NCBI RefSeq assembly: GCF_000444875.1
Contig: NC_021985.1
Coordinates: 5,228,170 to 5,292,169, forward strand
Direction: 5' to 3'
Origin: Streptomyces collinus Tu 365
Lineage (GTDB): Bacteria; Actinomycetota; Actinomycetes; Streptomycetales; Streptomycetaceae
DNA length: 64,000 nt
Each line of letters starts with the position of its first letter. The stretch's first letter is position 1. Below, piece by piece: positions 24,997-33,302 of the stretch. The notes under the pieces are model-generated. The model searched no databases. It had not been told where the DNA came from and was given only the letters and a program-made list of their open reading frames with translations. Made by a program: the position numbers and the translations under genes.

Positions 24997-25005
24997 CTGT
25001 CAAGC

Positions 25006-25656
25006 GTGAGTACGGAACGACGCACCCCGCTGGACCGCGGACGGGTCGCGGACACGGCCCTGCGGCTGCTGAACGAGGTCGGCCTGGACGGCCTGACCCT
25101 GCGCGCCATCGCCAGGGAGCTGGACGTCAAGGCGCCCGCGCTGTACTGGCACTTCAAGGACAAGCAGGCGCTGCTCGACGAGATGGCGACGCTGATGTAC
25201 CGGCGGATGGTCGCGGGGACGGCGCTCGATCCCGCGGACACCTGGGAGGAGCGGCTGCTCGCGGTCAACCGCGGGCTGCGCGCCGCCCTGCTCGGCTACC
25301 GCGACGGCGCCAGGGTCTTCAGCGGCTCACGCTTCACGGGCACGGACCACGGGCGCGAGATGGAGGCGCACCTGCGCGTCCTGACGGCGGCCGGGCTCAC
25401 CCTGCCCCAGGCGGTCAACGCCGCCCGCACCGCCACCCTGTTCACCCTCGGGTTCGTCACCGAGGAGCAGGGCGTGCGGCCCCTCCCGGGGGAGCGCCGG
25501 GAGGGGTACGGCATCGAGGAGCGCGCCCGGCGGTTCGCGGAGTTCCCGCTCGCGGCCGAAGCGGGAAAGGTGCTTTTCGACGACTACGACGGGCAGTTCG
25601 AGGAGGGCCTCGCGCTGGTGGTCGCCGGTGTCCGGGCGCGCTACGGAATCACCTGA
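25006..25656 (+). CDS. TetR-family repressor (TetR_C type), divergent from monooxygenase
   Basis: A 216-aa regulator from the GTG at 25006, directly after the second operator; an upstream ATG-type start at 24952 would run through both operators and is rejected. The helix-turn-helix is RGRVADTALRLLNEVGLDGLTLRAIARELDVKAPALYWHFKDK. The C-terminal domain (LYRRM..; RTATLFTLGFVTEEQGV) resembles that of true tetracycline-type TetR proteins. It most likely represses the flavin monooxygenase and itself through the CTTAAC-N3-GTTAAG sites. Confidence 0.9.
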   Translation: MSTERRTPLDRGRVADTALRLLNEVGLDGLTLRAIARELDVKAPALYWHFKDKQALLDEMATLMYRRMVAGTALDPADTWEERLLAVNRGLRAALLGYRDGARVFSGSRFTGTDHGREMEAHLRVLTAAGLTLPQAVNAARTATLFTLGFVTEEQGVRPLPGERREGYGIEERARRFAEFPLAAEAGKVLFDDYDGQFEEGLALVVAGVRARYGIT

Positions 25657-25683
25657 CTCAGTCGTTCCGCTTTCCGTCTTTCG

Positions 25684-26874
25684 TCAGGGTGATTTCGCCT
25701 GTACGCCCGGTGTGCGGGGATTCTTCAGTGCCTTCCTCAGGCGCGGGCCGAATGGTTTCTCCACGAACCGGTGCATCAGATACGCGAGCAGCAGCATGCC
25801 CAGCACCGTCGCCCCGAGCGTCGGCCACGCGGGCAGGCCCAGGCCCCGGTGCAGCACCCTGATGGCGAACCAGCCCAGGTGCTCGTGGACCAGGTAGAAC
25901 GGGTAGGTCAGCGCGCCGGCCGTGGCCAGCCAGGGCCAGTTCATCCGGCCGGTCCAGCCCAGCGCCACGGCCGCCACGGCGGCGAAGGCCAGCGTGACGA
26001 CCAGCAGGATGACCAGCGGGTCGCGGACGAGGTCCCCGTGCGCGCCCGGGTGCCACAGCCCGCGCGTGGCGGTGCTCTGGCCGAGCAGCCAGGAAGCGGC
26101 CACGATGCCCCACAGCAGCAGGTCGCCGCCGAAGCGGTGGATCAGGTAGAGGGCGAGCCCGCCGACGAAGAACGGGGCGTACTCCGGCATCACGAGCTGG
26201 TCCGTCAGCTCGTTGCCCGAGGTGCGGCACACCGCCGCGGCCAGCGTCCACGCGCAGGCGAACAGCACCACCCGGCGGTAGGTGACCCCACGTGCGACGA
26301 CGAACACGGCGAACAGCGCGTAGAAGCGGACCTCCGCCCACAGCGTCCAGCACACGCCCAGCACGCGCGGCGCGCCCATGGGCTGCTGGAGCATCGTCAG
26401 GTTGACCAGGAACTCGTCGGGGCGGACCGCGTGCACGACGGCGGGCAGGGCGAGCGCGGCGCCGGTGACCAGCACCAGCGCGACCCAGTAGGCGGGATAG
26501 AGGCGGGCGACCCGGGAGCGGGCGAAGTCGCCGAGCGTACGGCCCCAGCCGCTCATGCAGATCACGAAACCGCTGATGACGAAGAAGAACTGGACGCCCA
26601 GACAGCCGTACACGGCCACCTGGGACAGGCCCGGGAAGAGGTGCGCGGGCGACTGGTGCCAGGACGCCGACACCGTGCCGCCGCGCCCGGCGTAGTGGTA
26701 GAGGCAGACCATCAGGGCGGCCAGGAGTCGCAGGCCGTCCAGGGCGAGCAGCCGGCCCCGGGCCGGGCCGGGAGCGGCCGGGCCGGGCTCGCAGGCGTGG
26801 GCGGCGGGAGCGGCGGCCGTGTCCGGCGCGGCGGACGCCGGACCGGTGGCGAGGGCGGGAGAGGAAGCAGACAT
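25684..26874 (-). CDS. Acyltransferase 3 family membrane protein
   Basis: A 396-aa protein with about ten membrane helices. After a Pro/Ala-rich cytoplasmic N-terminus comes LLALDGLRLLAALMVCLYHYAG, with the conserved His of the family, then FFFVISGFVICMSG and FARSRVARLYPAYW. Such enzymes move acyl groups (often acetyl or succinyl) across the membrane onto surface sugars. It lies at the edge of the nonulosonic-acid glycan cluster and could modify that polymer, but a 240-bp gap with a hairpin separates it from the glycosyltransferases, so the link is inference. Confidence 0.85.
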   Translation of the reverse strand: MSASSPALATGPASAAPDTAAAPAAHACEPGPAAPGPARGRLLALDGLRLLAALMVCLYHYAGRGGTVSASWHQSPAHLFPGLSQVAVYGCLGVQFFFVISGFVICMSGWGRTLGDFARSRVARLYPAYWVALVLVTGAALALPAVVHAVRPDEFLVNLTMLQQPMGAPRVLGVCWTLWAEVRFYALFAVFVVARGVTYRRVVLFACAWTLAAAVCRTSGNELTDQLVMPEYAPFFVGGLALYLIHRFGGDLLLWGIVAASWLLGQSTATRGLWHPGAHGDLVRDPLVILLVVTLAFAAVAAVALGWTGRMNWPWLATAGALTYPFYLVHEHLGWFAIRVLHRGLGLPAWPTLGATVLGMLLLAYLMHRFVEKPFGPRLRKALKNPRTPGVQAKSP

Positions 26875-27060
26875 GGTGCCCGGCCCCTACCCGGGAAAAA
26901 GACGTACGGGTGAACGAAATCGGACGGCGTGGCGAAGGGTTGGACCGTCGACCAGTCCGCTTCCCGAAGACGGCGTACTTCCTCCGGGGCACCGAGCGTC
27001 GTGGCAGGTCACCCAGGAGGACGCCGCCCGGATCCGGACGGTGCTGTGCCGGTGCACGCC

Positions 27061-27095
27061 GCGGAGAGCGGGCCCCTGCCGGGGCCGCCCTCCGC
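27061..27095. terminator. Hairpin downstream of the polysialyltransferase-like gene
   Basis: Outer arms GCGGAG/CTCCGC (27061-27066 and 27090-27095) and inner arms GGCCCC/GGGGCC around TGCC. It sits 22 bp past the minus-strand stop at 27117. The remainder of the gap 26875-27116 shows no gene. Confidence 0.6.
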
Positions 27096-27116
27096 AGCGG
27101 TGAGGAAGAGGTGACA

Positions 27117-28451
27117 TCAGCGGCGCACGACCCGGCGCAGACCGCGCGCCTTGCGGGCCATCCGGCGGACCGTGGCGTTGCGCGGGATGAAGGAGAGCTG
27201 CGCGGGGATCCCGCCCGGCAGCGCGAGCGAGGTCAGGCGCTTGCGCTTGAAGTAGCGCAGGGTCCGCTGGTCGTGGTTGCCCGCGAGGTACCGCTCGGTC
27301 TCCGCGCGCAGCCCGGGCAGGATCTTGGGCTGCATCGCGAAGCCGACGGCACGCACCAGCGCGCCGAGCGCCTCGACGTCCGTGCCCCGGCGCTGCGCGG
27401 TGACCGCGGCCTCGTCGCCCAGCTCCGGCAGCAGCGCGTCCACCACGGTGACCGGGATCCGGTTGCTGTTCTCGAACGGCGTCAGCCGCTCGAGAAGCAG
27501 GTCGGTGCCGACCCGGGCGACGGGCAGGCCGTACAGGGCGGAGGCGGTGAGCAGGGCGGTGGAGAAGCAGCCGACGACCAGCGCCGGACGCATCCGCTGG
27601 TACAGCACCTCGGCGAGGACCGGGGTGTCCAGCACGGTCAGGTCCACCCCGAGCTTCTCGGCCTCCTGCTCCAGGGTGCGGGTGAAGCGGGCCGGCGCGG
27701 TGGGATGCGGCTTGAACACGACCGTACGGTGCCCGAGCCGGACGGCCCCCTCGAGCATCCGGACGTGCAGGTCCTCCTCCTGCTCGGCGGTGAGGATGTC
27801 CAGCGCGGACAGGTACTGGCCGAGCAGCAGCGCCGGCTCCTCCGCCTCGGGCAGGCCGTCGCCGAGGGGGGCGAGTTCGGCCAGCACCTTGGTGAAGGCC
27901 GCGGTGGGCACGATCTCCCCCGGGACGCCGAACTCGGTGAGCAGCAGCGGTTCGAGGCCCGGCACCAGGTCGAGGTGGAGCACCCGGTCCACCCGGGTGC
28001 CGACCAGCGGGTCGATCTTGTTCCGGGTGGGCCCGTAGCTCATCAGGCCGTCGGCGTAGACGGTGACCGGGGCGCCGGTGAAGATCTGGGCGAGCGCGAG
28101 CGAGGGGTTGACCTGGATCGATTCGACGGCCATCTCGACGTCGTCGTCGCCGAGGCGCCACTCGTGCCGCAAGTACCGCTCCCACAGCGGCAGGTCGTCC
28201 GGCCGGGGCGCCCAGCCGCCGGGGTGGAAGGGGAAGATCGCCTCGTTGTACGACAGCACGTCGTCGAACCGGTCGCGCAGCCGCTCGAAGCCGGGCATCA
28301 CCTCCAGGCCCGGCGTGGTCTCCGGGGTGGCCGCGTTGTTGCAGACCAGCAGGATCCGGCGGTCGGCGGGACGGAAGCAGCCGGAGTCCAGGGCGGCGGC
28401 GAGCGTGGCCGTGCCGTACAGCGTCGACGCCTGGAAGATCTGGGTGGTCAC
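27117..28451 (-). CDS. Polysialyltransferase-like glycosyltransferase
   Basis: A 444-aa cytoplasmic protein. Motifs of bacterial polysialyltransferases (GT38-like) can be seen: an acidic-Gly motif in VTVYADGLMSYGPTRNK, the HP motif in RTVVFKPHPTAPARF, and a Ser/Thr pair in VVGCFSTALLTASALYGL. It would transfer a CMP-activated nonulosonic acid onto a growing surface polymer. Start GTG 28451 overlaps the GT2 stop by 4 nt (GTGA), so the two are coupled. The basic C-terminus (RRMARKARGLRRVVRR) could sit on the membrane. Confidence 0.8.
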   Translation of the reverse strand: MTTQIFQASTLYGTATLAAALDSGCFRPADRRILLVCNNAATPETTPGLEVMPGFERLRDRFDDVLSYNEAIFPFHPGGWAPRPDDLPLWERYLRHEWRLGDDDVEMAVESIQVNPSLALAQIFTGAPVTVYADGLMSYGPTRNKIDPLVGTRVDRVLHLDLVPGLEPLLLTEFGVPGEIVPTAAFTKVLAELAPLGDGLPEAEEPALLLGQYLSALDILTAEQEEDLHVRMLEGAVRLGHRTVVFKPHPTAPARFTRTLEQEAEKLGVDLTVLDTPVLAEVLYQRMRPALVVGCFSTALLTASALYGLPVARVGTDLLLERLTPFENSNRIPVTVVDALLPELGDEAAVTAQRRGTDVEALGALVRAVGFAMQPKILPGLRAETERYLAGNHDQRTLRYFKRKRLTSLALPGGIPAQLSFIPRNATVRRMARKARGLRRVVRR

Positions 28452-29425
28452 GCGGCGACCCCCGCGGGGGCGGGCCGGCGGCGCAGCCGGCGCAGCCGGG
28501 TGGCGCGCTGGAGGTCCATGGAGTCCAGCGCCTCGTCCAGCACGTCCTGCGGCATGCGCCGCAGGGCCGCGGCGCTCAGGGATTTCAGCTTCTTCGCCAC
28601 CGCCGGCTCGAACCTTTCGATGGATCCCAGGTGATGGGAAATGATGGCGCAATACGTGCGCACGGCCTTCGGCAGAAGAGCCCCGGCTTCCGGGTCCCCG
28701 GCGGTTTCCGCGACCACCTGGTCGAACGCGCGAATGAAATCGAGTTGCCGGACATCGCCGATCTGGGTGAGGGAGGAGGCGACTCCGCGCCGGTAGAACA
28801 CACCGAGCAGGCTCACCGCGGCGAAGGATTCCGCCTCCCGGTGCAGTTTCCAGATCCACGGCCGGTCCTCGGCCGTGCGCAGCCCGTCCGTGAAGTGCAG
28901 CAGGCCCCGGTCCACCAGGCGGCGGTGGTAGATCCCCGCCCAGGCGTAGGCGTAGTCCACGGAGGTCGACCGGTCGGCGGGCAGGATCGCCGCGCGCGGG
29001 TCCAGCACCGTCTCGCGCCGGCCGACCGGCACCCGGTGCACGGTCCTGGCCCGTGCCGTGCACTGCACGTGGTCCGTGCGCAGGAAGTCGCAGCCCAGCT
29101 CGTCCATGGCCGCGACCAGCCGCGGGTAGTAGCCGGCGGCGAGCCAGTCGTCGCCGTCCAGGAACGTCAGGTACTGGCCCCGTGCCCGGTCGATACCGGT
29201 GTTCCGGGCCGTCGCCAGCCCCCCGTTCCGCTCGTGGCGGACGAGGACGGCGCCCGGCAGCTCGCGCTCCGCGCGCGCGAGGATCTCTGGTGTCCCGTCG
29301 CGCGAACAGTCGTCGACGAGAATGAATTCGAAGTCCTCACGCGCGTTCGCAGCGAGGCTCCTCAGGGTGTCGGGCGCGTATTGCCGCACGTTGTAGAACG
29401 GCACGATGACGGAGAGCTTGACCAC
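28448..29425 (-). CDS. Family 2 glycosyltransferase
   Basis: A 325-aa GT-A enzyme: VVKLSVIVPFYNVRQYAPDTL, ILVDDCSRDGTPEIL, RNGGLATARNTGIDRARG and the DxD motif in LTFLDGDDWL (about residue 90). The C-terminal third is helical and ends in a basic tail. Start is uncertain: GTG 29425 begins exactly at the domain, but has no ribosome site, whereas an AAGGAGAG lies further upstream with an in-frame ATG only at 29494. It is the first gene of the minus-strand arm of the glycan cluster, divergent from the gene at 29624 over a gap of about 200 bp. Confidence 0.82.
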   Translation of the reverse strand: MVKLSVIVPFYNVRQYAPDTLRSLAANAREDFEFILVDDCSRDGTPEILARAERELPGAVLVRHERNGGLATARNTGIDRARGQYLTFLDGDDWLAAGYYPRLVAAMDELGCDFLRTDHVQCTARARTVHRVPVGRRETVLDPRAAILPADRSTSVDYAYAWAGIYHRRLVDRGLLHFTDGLRTAEDRPWIWKLHREAESFAAVSLLGVFYRRGVASSLTQIGDVRQLDFIRAFDQVVAETAGDPEAGALLPKAVRTYCAIISHHLGSIERFEPAVAKKLKSLSAAALRRMPQDVLDEALDSMDLQRATRLRRLRRRPAPAGVAA

Positions 29426-29623
29426 GTCAGGGACGTTAGGGGGAAGCCCGTCATGTGTCTTGACGCTCTCCTTGATGCAAAGTGAACGACGCATGGCGAA
29501 GCTGTGAACCAGGTCTTTTTCCGGCGCGTTCCCGAGCCGATTCGCCATTCGGCGGTGTGCTGTTAACCGTTTGTTGCATTCGGGTTGGGCGGAACCTCGG
29601 AATGCCTTCCTAGCGTCTTCGGC

Positions 29624-30943
29624 GTGCCAGTCAGTGCAACGAAGTCCCTGCGGGTCGCCGTCCTCGCGGATTCCGACACCCGGTGGAAGTGGGGCGCGCT
29701 CACCGCGCAGCGCGTCACTCCCACGGGCGACGGTCTCCGGCTCGACGGCTACCTCCTGCGGGGCCGAGCCACCCCCACCGCCCGCCAGCTGACCGAAGTC
29801 GGCGTCCAGCCGGACTCGCTCCGCGAGGTCACCGGCGCCGAGTTCCTGCGCGTCATGGCCGAGGAGTCCTACGACGTCCTCGTCCTCGCCCTGGTCGGCG
29901 GCGGGGTGCAGGCGATGCTGCACGGGCTGCGGAACGCGTGGGGCGGCTCCGGCCGGCGTCCCGTCGTCGTCACCGGCTACGTCGGCGTCGTCTACGAGAA
30001 GCTCGCCGACGGACTGCTGCTGCGGCACGGCGCCGACCTCGTCCTCGCCAACTCCCGGGCCGACGCGGAGCGTTTCCGCGCCGTGTACGAGGGAGTGGGC
30101 GCCGACGCCACGGCCGTCACCGAGGTCGCGCTGCCCTTCCTCGGCGGACAGCCGTACACCGGCGAACACGACCCCTACACCGTGGTGTTCGCCGCCCAGC
30201 CCTCCGTCCCGGACAGCCGCAAGGACCGCACCTACCTGCTGGACCGGCTGATCCAGCACGCCCGCAGGCACCCCGAGCGCGAGGTGCTGCTGAAACTGCG
30301 CTCCCGGCCCGGCGAGCACACCACGCACATCGAGGAACTGCCCTACCAGAAGCTGGTCCAGGGCAAGGACCTGCCCGCCAACCTCCGCCTGGTGTACGGC
30401 CACATGGGCGAGGTGCTGGACCGCACCGACCTGCTGGTCACGGTCAGCTCCACGGCCGCCCTCGAAGCCCTGCACCGCCGCATCCCGACGGTCGTCCTGA
30501 CCGACCTGGGGGTGCGCGAGGTGCTCGGCAACCACCACTTCACCGGCTCCGGGTGCCTCGCCTCCTGGGACCAGCTCGACGCCGGGCACCGCCCCGCGCC
30601 GGACGCGACCTGGGTGGCCCGGCAGGGCGTCGCGCCCGGCGGGGAGGGCTCGTACGCCACCGCCTTCGACGCGGCCCGCGAGCGCATCGCCCGGCTGCTG
30701 GACCGGCCGGGCGGCCTGCCGCCCCTGAACCCCTACTACACACCCGAGACCGCGCCCGGCTATCTGCCCGGCATCCTCGCCCGCCACCACCTCGGCCCCG
30801 ACGGCGCCCCGCTGCCCGGCGCACCCGCCGCCGACAAGCAGCCAGGACCCGTCCGCCAGATCGTGCGCCGGGCCGCGCGCGGCGCCTACCGCCACGGCGT
30901 GCAGCGCGTGGCCCCCGTGATCCGACGAATGGGAGAGCTGTGA
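29624..30943 (+). CDS. Putative glycosyltransferase of the glycan cluster (DUF6716-like)
   Basis: A 439-aa cytoplasmic protein with a GT-B/capsule-synthesis look: N-terminal LRVAVLADSDTRWKWG, then VVVTGYVGVVYEKLADGLLLRHGADLVLANS, a central VVFAAQPSVPDSRKDRTYLL, EVLLKLRSRPGEHTTHIEELPY, and LLVTVSSTAALEALHRRIPTVVLTDLGV, which resembles the sugar-nucleotide half of polysialyltransferase and CDP-glycerol transferases. The GTG at 29624 is the first start compatible with the domain. Its TGA overlaps a GTG (GTGA) at the head of the next gene. Exact acceptor and donor unknown; its position suggests initiation or elongation of the nonulosonic polymer. Confidence 0.75.
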   Translation: MPVSATKSLRVAVLADSDTRWKWGALTAQRVTPTGDGLRLDGYLLRGRATPTARQLTEVGVQPDSLREVTGAEFLRVMAEESYDVLVLALVGGGVQAMLHGLRNAWGGSGRRPVVVTGYVGVVYEKLADGLLLRHGADLVLANSRADAERFRAVYEGVGADATAVTEVALPFLGGQPYTGEHDPYTVVFAAQPSVPDSRKDRTYLLDRLIQHARRHPEREVLLKLRSRPGEHTTHIEELPYQKLVQGKDLPANLRLVYGHMGEVLDRTDLLVTVSSTAALEALHRRIPTVVLTDLGVREVLGNHHFTGSGCLASWDQLDAGHRPAPDATWVARQGVAPGGEGSYATAFDAARERIARLLDRPGGLPPLNPYYTPETAPGYLPGILARHHLGPDGAPLPGAPAADKQPGPVRQIVRRAARGAYRHGVQRVAPVIRRMGEL

Positions 30944-30975
30944 GCGACCGGATCCCCCGGCAAGGAGTGGACCAC

Positions 30976-32301
30976 ATGACCGACGCCGACCACGACGCCC
31001 CCGCGGTGCGCCGCGTGCTCGCGGTGATCCCGGCACGCGGCGGCTCCAAGGGCGTCCCCGCCAAGAACCTCGCCCCCGTCGGCGGTGTCCCGCTGGTGGC
31101 CCGCGCGGTCCGCGAGTGCCGCGCCGCCCGGCTGGTGACCGACGTGGTCGTCTCCACCGACGACCCGGCCATCGCCGCCGCCGCCCGGCAGGCCGGCGCC
31201 GAGGTCGTGCTGCGCCCCGCCGCCATCGCCGGCGACACCGCCACCTCCGAGGCCGCCGTCCTGCACGCCATGGACGTCCACGAGGCCCTGCACGGCACGG
31301 CCGTCCACGCGGTGCTGCTGGTGCAGTGCACCAGCCCGTTCCTCCTGGGCGAGGACATAGACGGGGTCGCCTCCGCGGTGGTCGAGCACGGCGCGGACAC
31401 CGCGCTCACGGTCGCGCCGTTCCACGGCTTCGTCTGGCGGGACGCGGCCGACGAGCTCCCGACGCGTCCCGCGGCGGACGCGGCCCGCCCGGTGAGCGCC
31501 TCCGGCACCCGAGCGGTGGTCGCGGCGGCGGACGGCCCCGCGGCCGCGCCCGCCGGCGGCGGCTACGGCGTCAACCACGACAAGTCCTTCCGCCCCCGCC
31601 GCCAGGACCGCCCGCAGGACCTGCTGGAGACCGGTGCCGCCTACGCGATGGACGCGGCCGGCTTCCGCGAGCACCGGCACCGCTTCTTCGGCCGCACCGA
31701 GCCGGTCCGCACCGACCCGGCCCGGGTGCTGGAGATCGACGACCCGCACGACCTGGCACGGGCGCGGGCCCTCGCGCCCCTCTTCGACGCGGACCGGCCC
31801 GGTTCGCTTCTCCCCGCCCACGACGACATCGACGCCGTGGTCCTCGACTTCGACGGCACCCAGACCGACGACCGGGTGCTGATCGACTCCGACGGACGGG
31901 AGTTCGTCTCCGTGCACCGCGGGGACGGACTCGGCATCGCGGCCCTCCGCCGGAGCGGCCTGAAGATGCTGATCCTGTCCACGGAACAGAACCCGGTGGT
32001 CGCCGCCCGCGCCCGGAAGCTGAAGCTCCCGGTGCTGCACGGCATCGACCGCAAGGACCTCGCCCTCAAGCAGTGGTGCGAGGAGCAGGGCATCGCGCCG
32101 GAGCGCGTGCTCTACGTCGGCAACGACGTCAACGACCTCCCGTGCTTCGCCCTCGTCGGCTGGCCCGTGGCGGTCGCGAGCGCCCACGACGTCGTACGCG
32201 GCGCCGCACGCGCGGTCACCACCCTCCCCGGCGGTGACGGCGCGATCCGAGAGATCGCCAGCTGGATCCTCGGCCCCTCTCTCGATTCCCTCCCCAAGTA
32301 A
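30976..32301 (+). CDS. Bifunctional CMP-nonulosonate cytidylyltransferase / HAD phosphatase
   Basis: A 441-aa fusion. Residues about 14-245 are a NeuA-type cytidylyltransferase: VLAVIPARGGSKGVPAKNLAPVGG (CTP loop), VVVSTDDPAIAAAA, VLLVQCTSPFL. Residues about 280-441 are a KDO-8-P-phosphatase-like HAD domain: VVLDFDGTQTDDRV (nucleophile Asp), LILSTEQNPVVAARA, and VLYVGNDVNDLPCFALVGWPVAV. The fusion joins the two steps after NeuB: removal of the 9-phosphate and activation with CMP. That suits a Kdn or sialic-acid-9-phosphate route. ATG 30976 has a perfect AAGGAG 8 nt ahead; a GTG at 30940 (overlapping the previous stop) is an alternative that adds 12 residues. Confidence 0.9.
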   Translation: MTDADHDAPAVRRVLAVIPARGGSKGVPAKNLAPVGGVPLVARAVRECRAARLVTDVVVSTDDPAIAAAARQAGAEVVLRPAAIAGDTATSEAAVLHAMDVHEALHGTAVHAVLLVQCTSPFLLGEDIDGVASAVVEHGADTALTVAPFHGFVWRDAADELPTRPAADAARPVSASGTRAVVAAADGPAAAPAGGGYGVNHDKSFRPRRQDRPQDLLETGAAYAMDAAGFREHRHRFFGRTEPVRTDPARVLEIDDPHDLARARALAPLFDADRPGSLLPAHDDIDAVVLDFDGTQTDDRVLIDSDGREFVSVHRGDGLGIAALRRSGLKMLILSTEQNPVVAARARKLKLPVLHGIDRKDLALKQWCEEQGIAPERVLYVGNDVNDLPCFALVGWPVAVASAHDVVRGAARAVTTLPGGDGAIREIASWILGPSLDSLPK

Positions 32302-32313
32302 GGACATCCCCTG

Positions 32314-33252
32314 ATGAGCACCAACTCCCGTCTGCGTACGTTCGGTTCGCGCGAGGTCGGCCCCGGCCGCCCCGTCTACATCTGCGGCGAGATCGGCATC
32401 AACCACAACGGTGAGCTGGAGAACGCGTTCAAGCTGATCGACGTGGCCGCCGACGCCGGCTGCGACGCCGTGAAGTTCCAGAAGCGCACCCCGGAGATCT
32501 GCACCCCGCGCGACCAGTGGGACATCGAGCGCGACACCCCCTGGGGCCGGATGACCTACATCGACTACCGCCACCGGGTGGAGTTCGGCGAGGACGAGTA
32601 CCGCCAGATCGACGCGTACTGCAAGGAGAAGGGGATCGACTGGTTCGCCTCCCCGTGGGACACCGAGGCCGTCGCCTTCCTGGAGAAGTTCGACGTCCCC
32701 GCCCACAAGGTGGCCTCCGCCTCCCTGACCGACGACGAGCTGCTGCGCGCCCTGCGTGCCACCGGCCGCTCGGTCATCCTCTCCACCGGCATGTCCACCC
32801 CGAAGCAGATCCGCCACGCGGTCGAGGTCCTCGGCTCGGACAACATCCTCATGTGCCACGCCACCTCGACCTACCCGGCCAAGGCCGAGGAGCTGAACCT
32901 CCGCGTGATCAACACGCTGGAGAAGGAGTTCCCGAACGTCCCGATCGGCTACTCCGGCCACGAGACCGGCCTGCAGACCACGCTCGCCGCGGTCGCCCTC
33001 GGCGCCACCTTCGTCGAGCGCCACATCACCCTCGACCGCGCCATGTGGGGCTCCGACCAGGCCGCCTCCGTGGAGCCGCAGGGCCTCACCCGCCTGGTGC
33101 GCGACATCCGCACGATCGAGGCCTCCCTCGGCGACGGCGTCAAGAAGGTCTACGACTCCGAGCTCGGCCCGATGAAGAAGCTGCGCCGCGTCAGCGGTGT
33201 CGTCGCCGAGGCGGAGATCGCCGCGGCCGCGGGCGAGCCGGTCGCGGTCTGA
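32314..33252 (+). CDS. NeuB-like nonulosonic acid (Kdn/sialic acid) synthase
   Basis: A 312-aa PEP-condensing enzyme: PVYICGEIGINHNGELENAFKLIDVAADAGCDAVKFQKR, YRHRVEFGEDEYRQID, DWFASPWDTEAVAFLE, ILMCHATSTYPAK, and IGYSGHETGLQTTLAAVALGATFVERHITLDRAMWGSDQAASVEP. It contains the TIM-barrel synthase domain but lacks most of the C-terminal antifreeze-like SAF domain that NeuB enzymes (about 345 aa) usually have. With a fused phosphatase next door and no ManNAc-making epimerase in the window, I infer mannose-6-phosphate plus PEP to Kdn-9-phosphate. It follows the previous stop by 12 bp in the same operon, with AAGGA before the ATG. Confidence 0.88.
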   Translation: MSTNSRLRTFGSREVGPGRPVYICGEIGINHNGELENAFKLIDVAADAGCDAVKFQKRTPEICTPRDQWDIERDTPWGRMTYIDYRHRVEFGEDEYRQIDAYCKEKGIDWFASPWDTEAVAFLEKFDVPAHKVASASLTDDELLRALRATGRSVILSTGMSTPKQIRHAVEVLGSDNILMCHATSTYPAKAEELNLRVINTLEKEFPNVPIGYSGHETGLQTTLAAVALGATFVERHITLDRAMWGSDQAASVEPQGLTRLVRDIRTIEASLGDGVKKVYDSELGPMKKLRRVSGVVAEAEIAAAAGEPVAV

Positions 33253-33302
33253 GCGCCCTGATCGCCTGACGGATGCCCTTACGACGGGACGGTCGCACGC
33301 CG

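Noticed and set aside
33240..33300. ATG 33273 as start of the repeat-bearing glycosyltransferase
   Set aside because: No ribosome site before it; ATG 33303 has GGGACGG at suitable distance. Not fully excluded.
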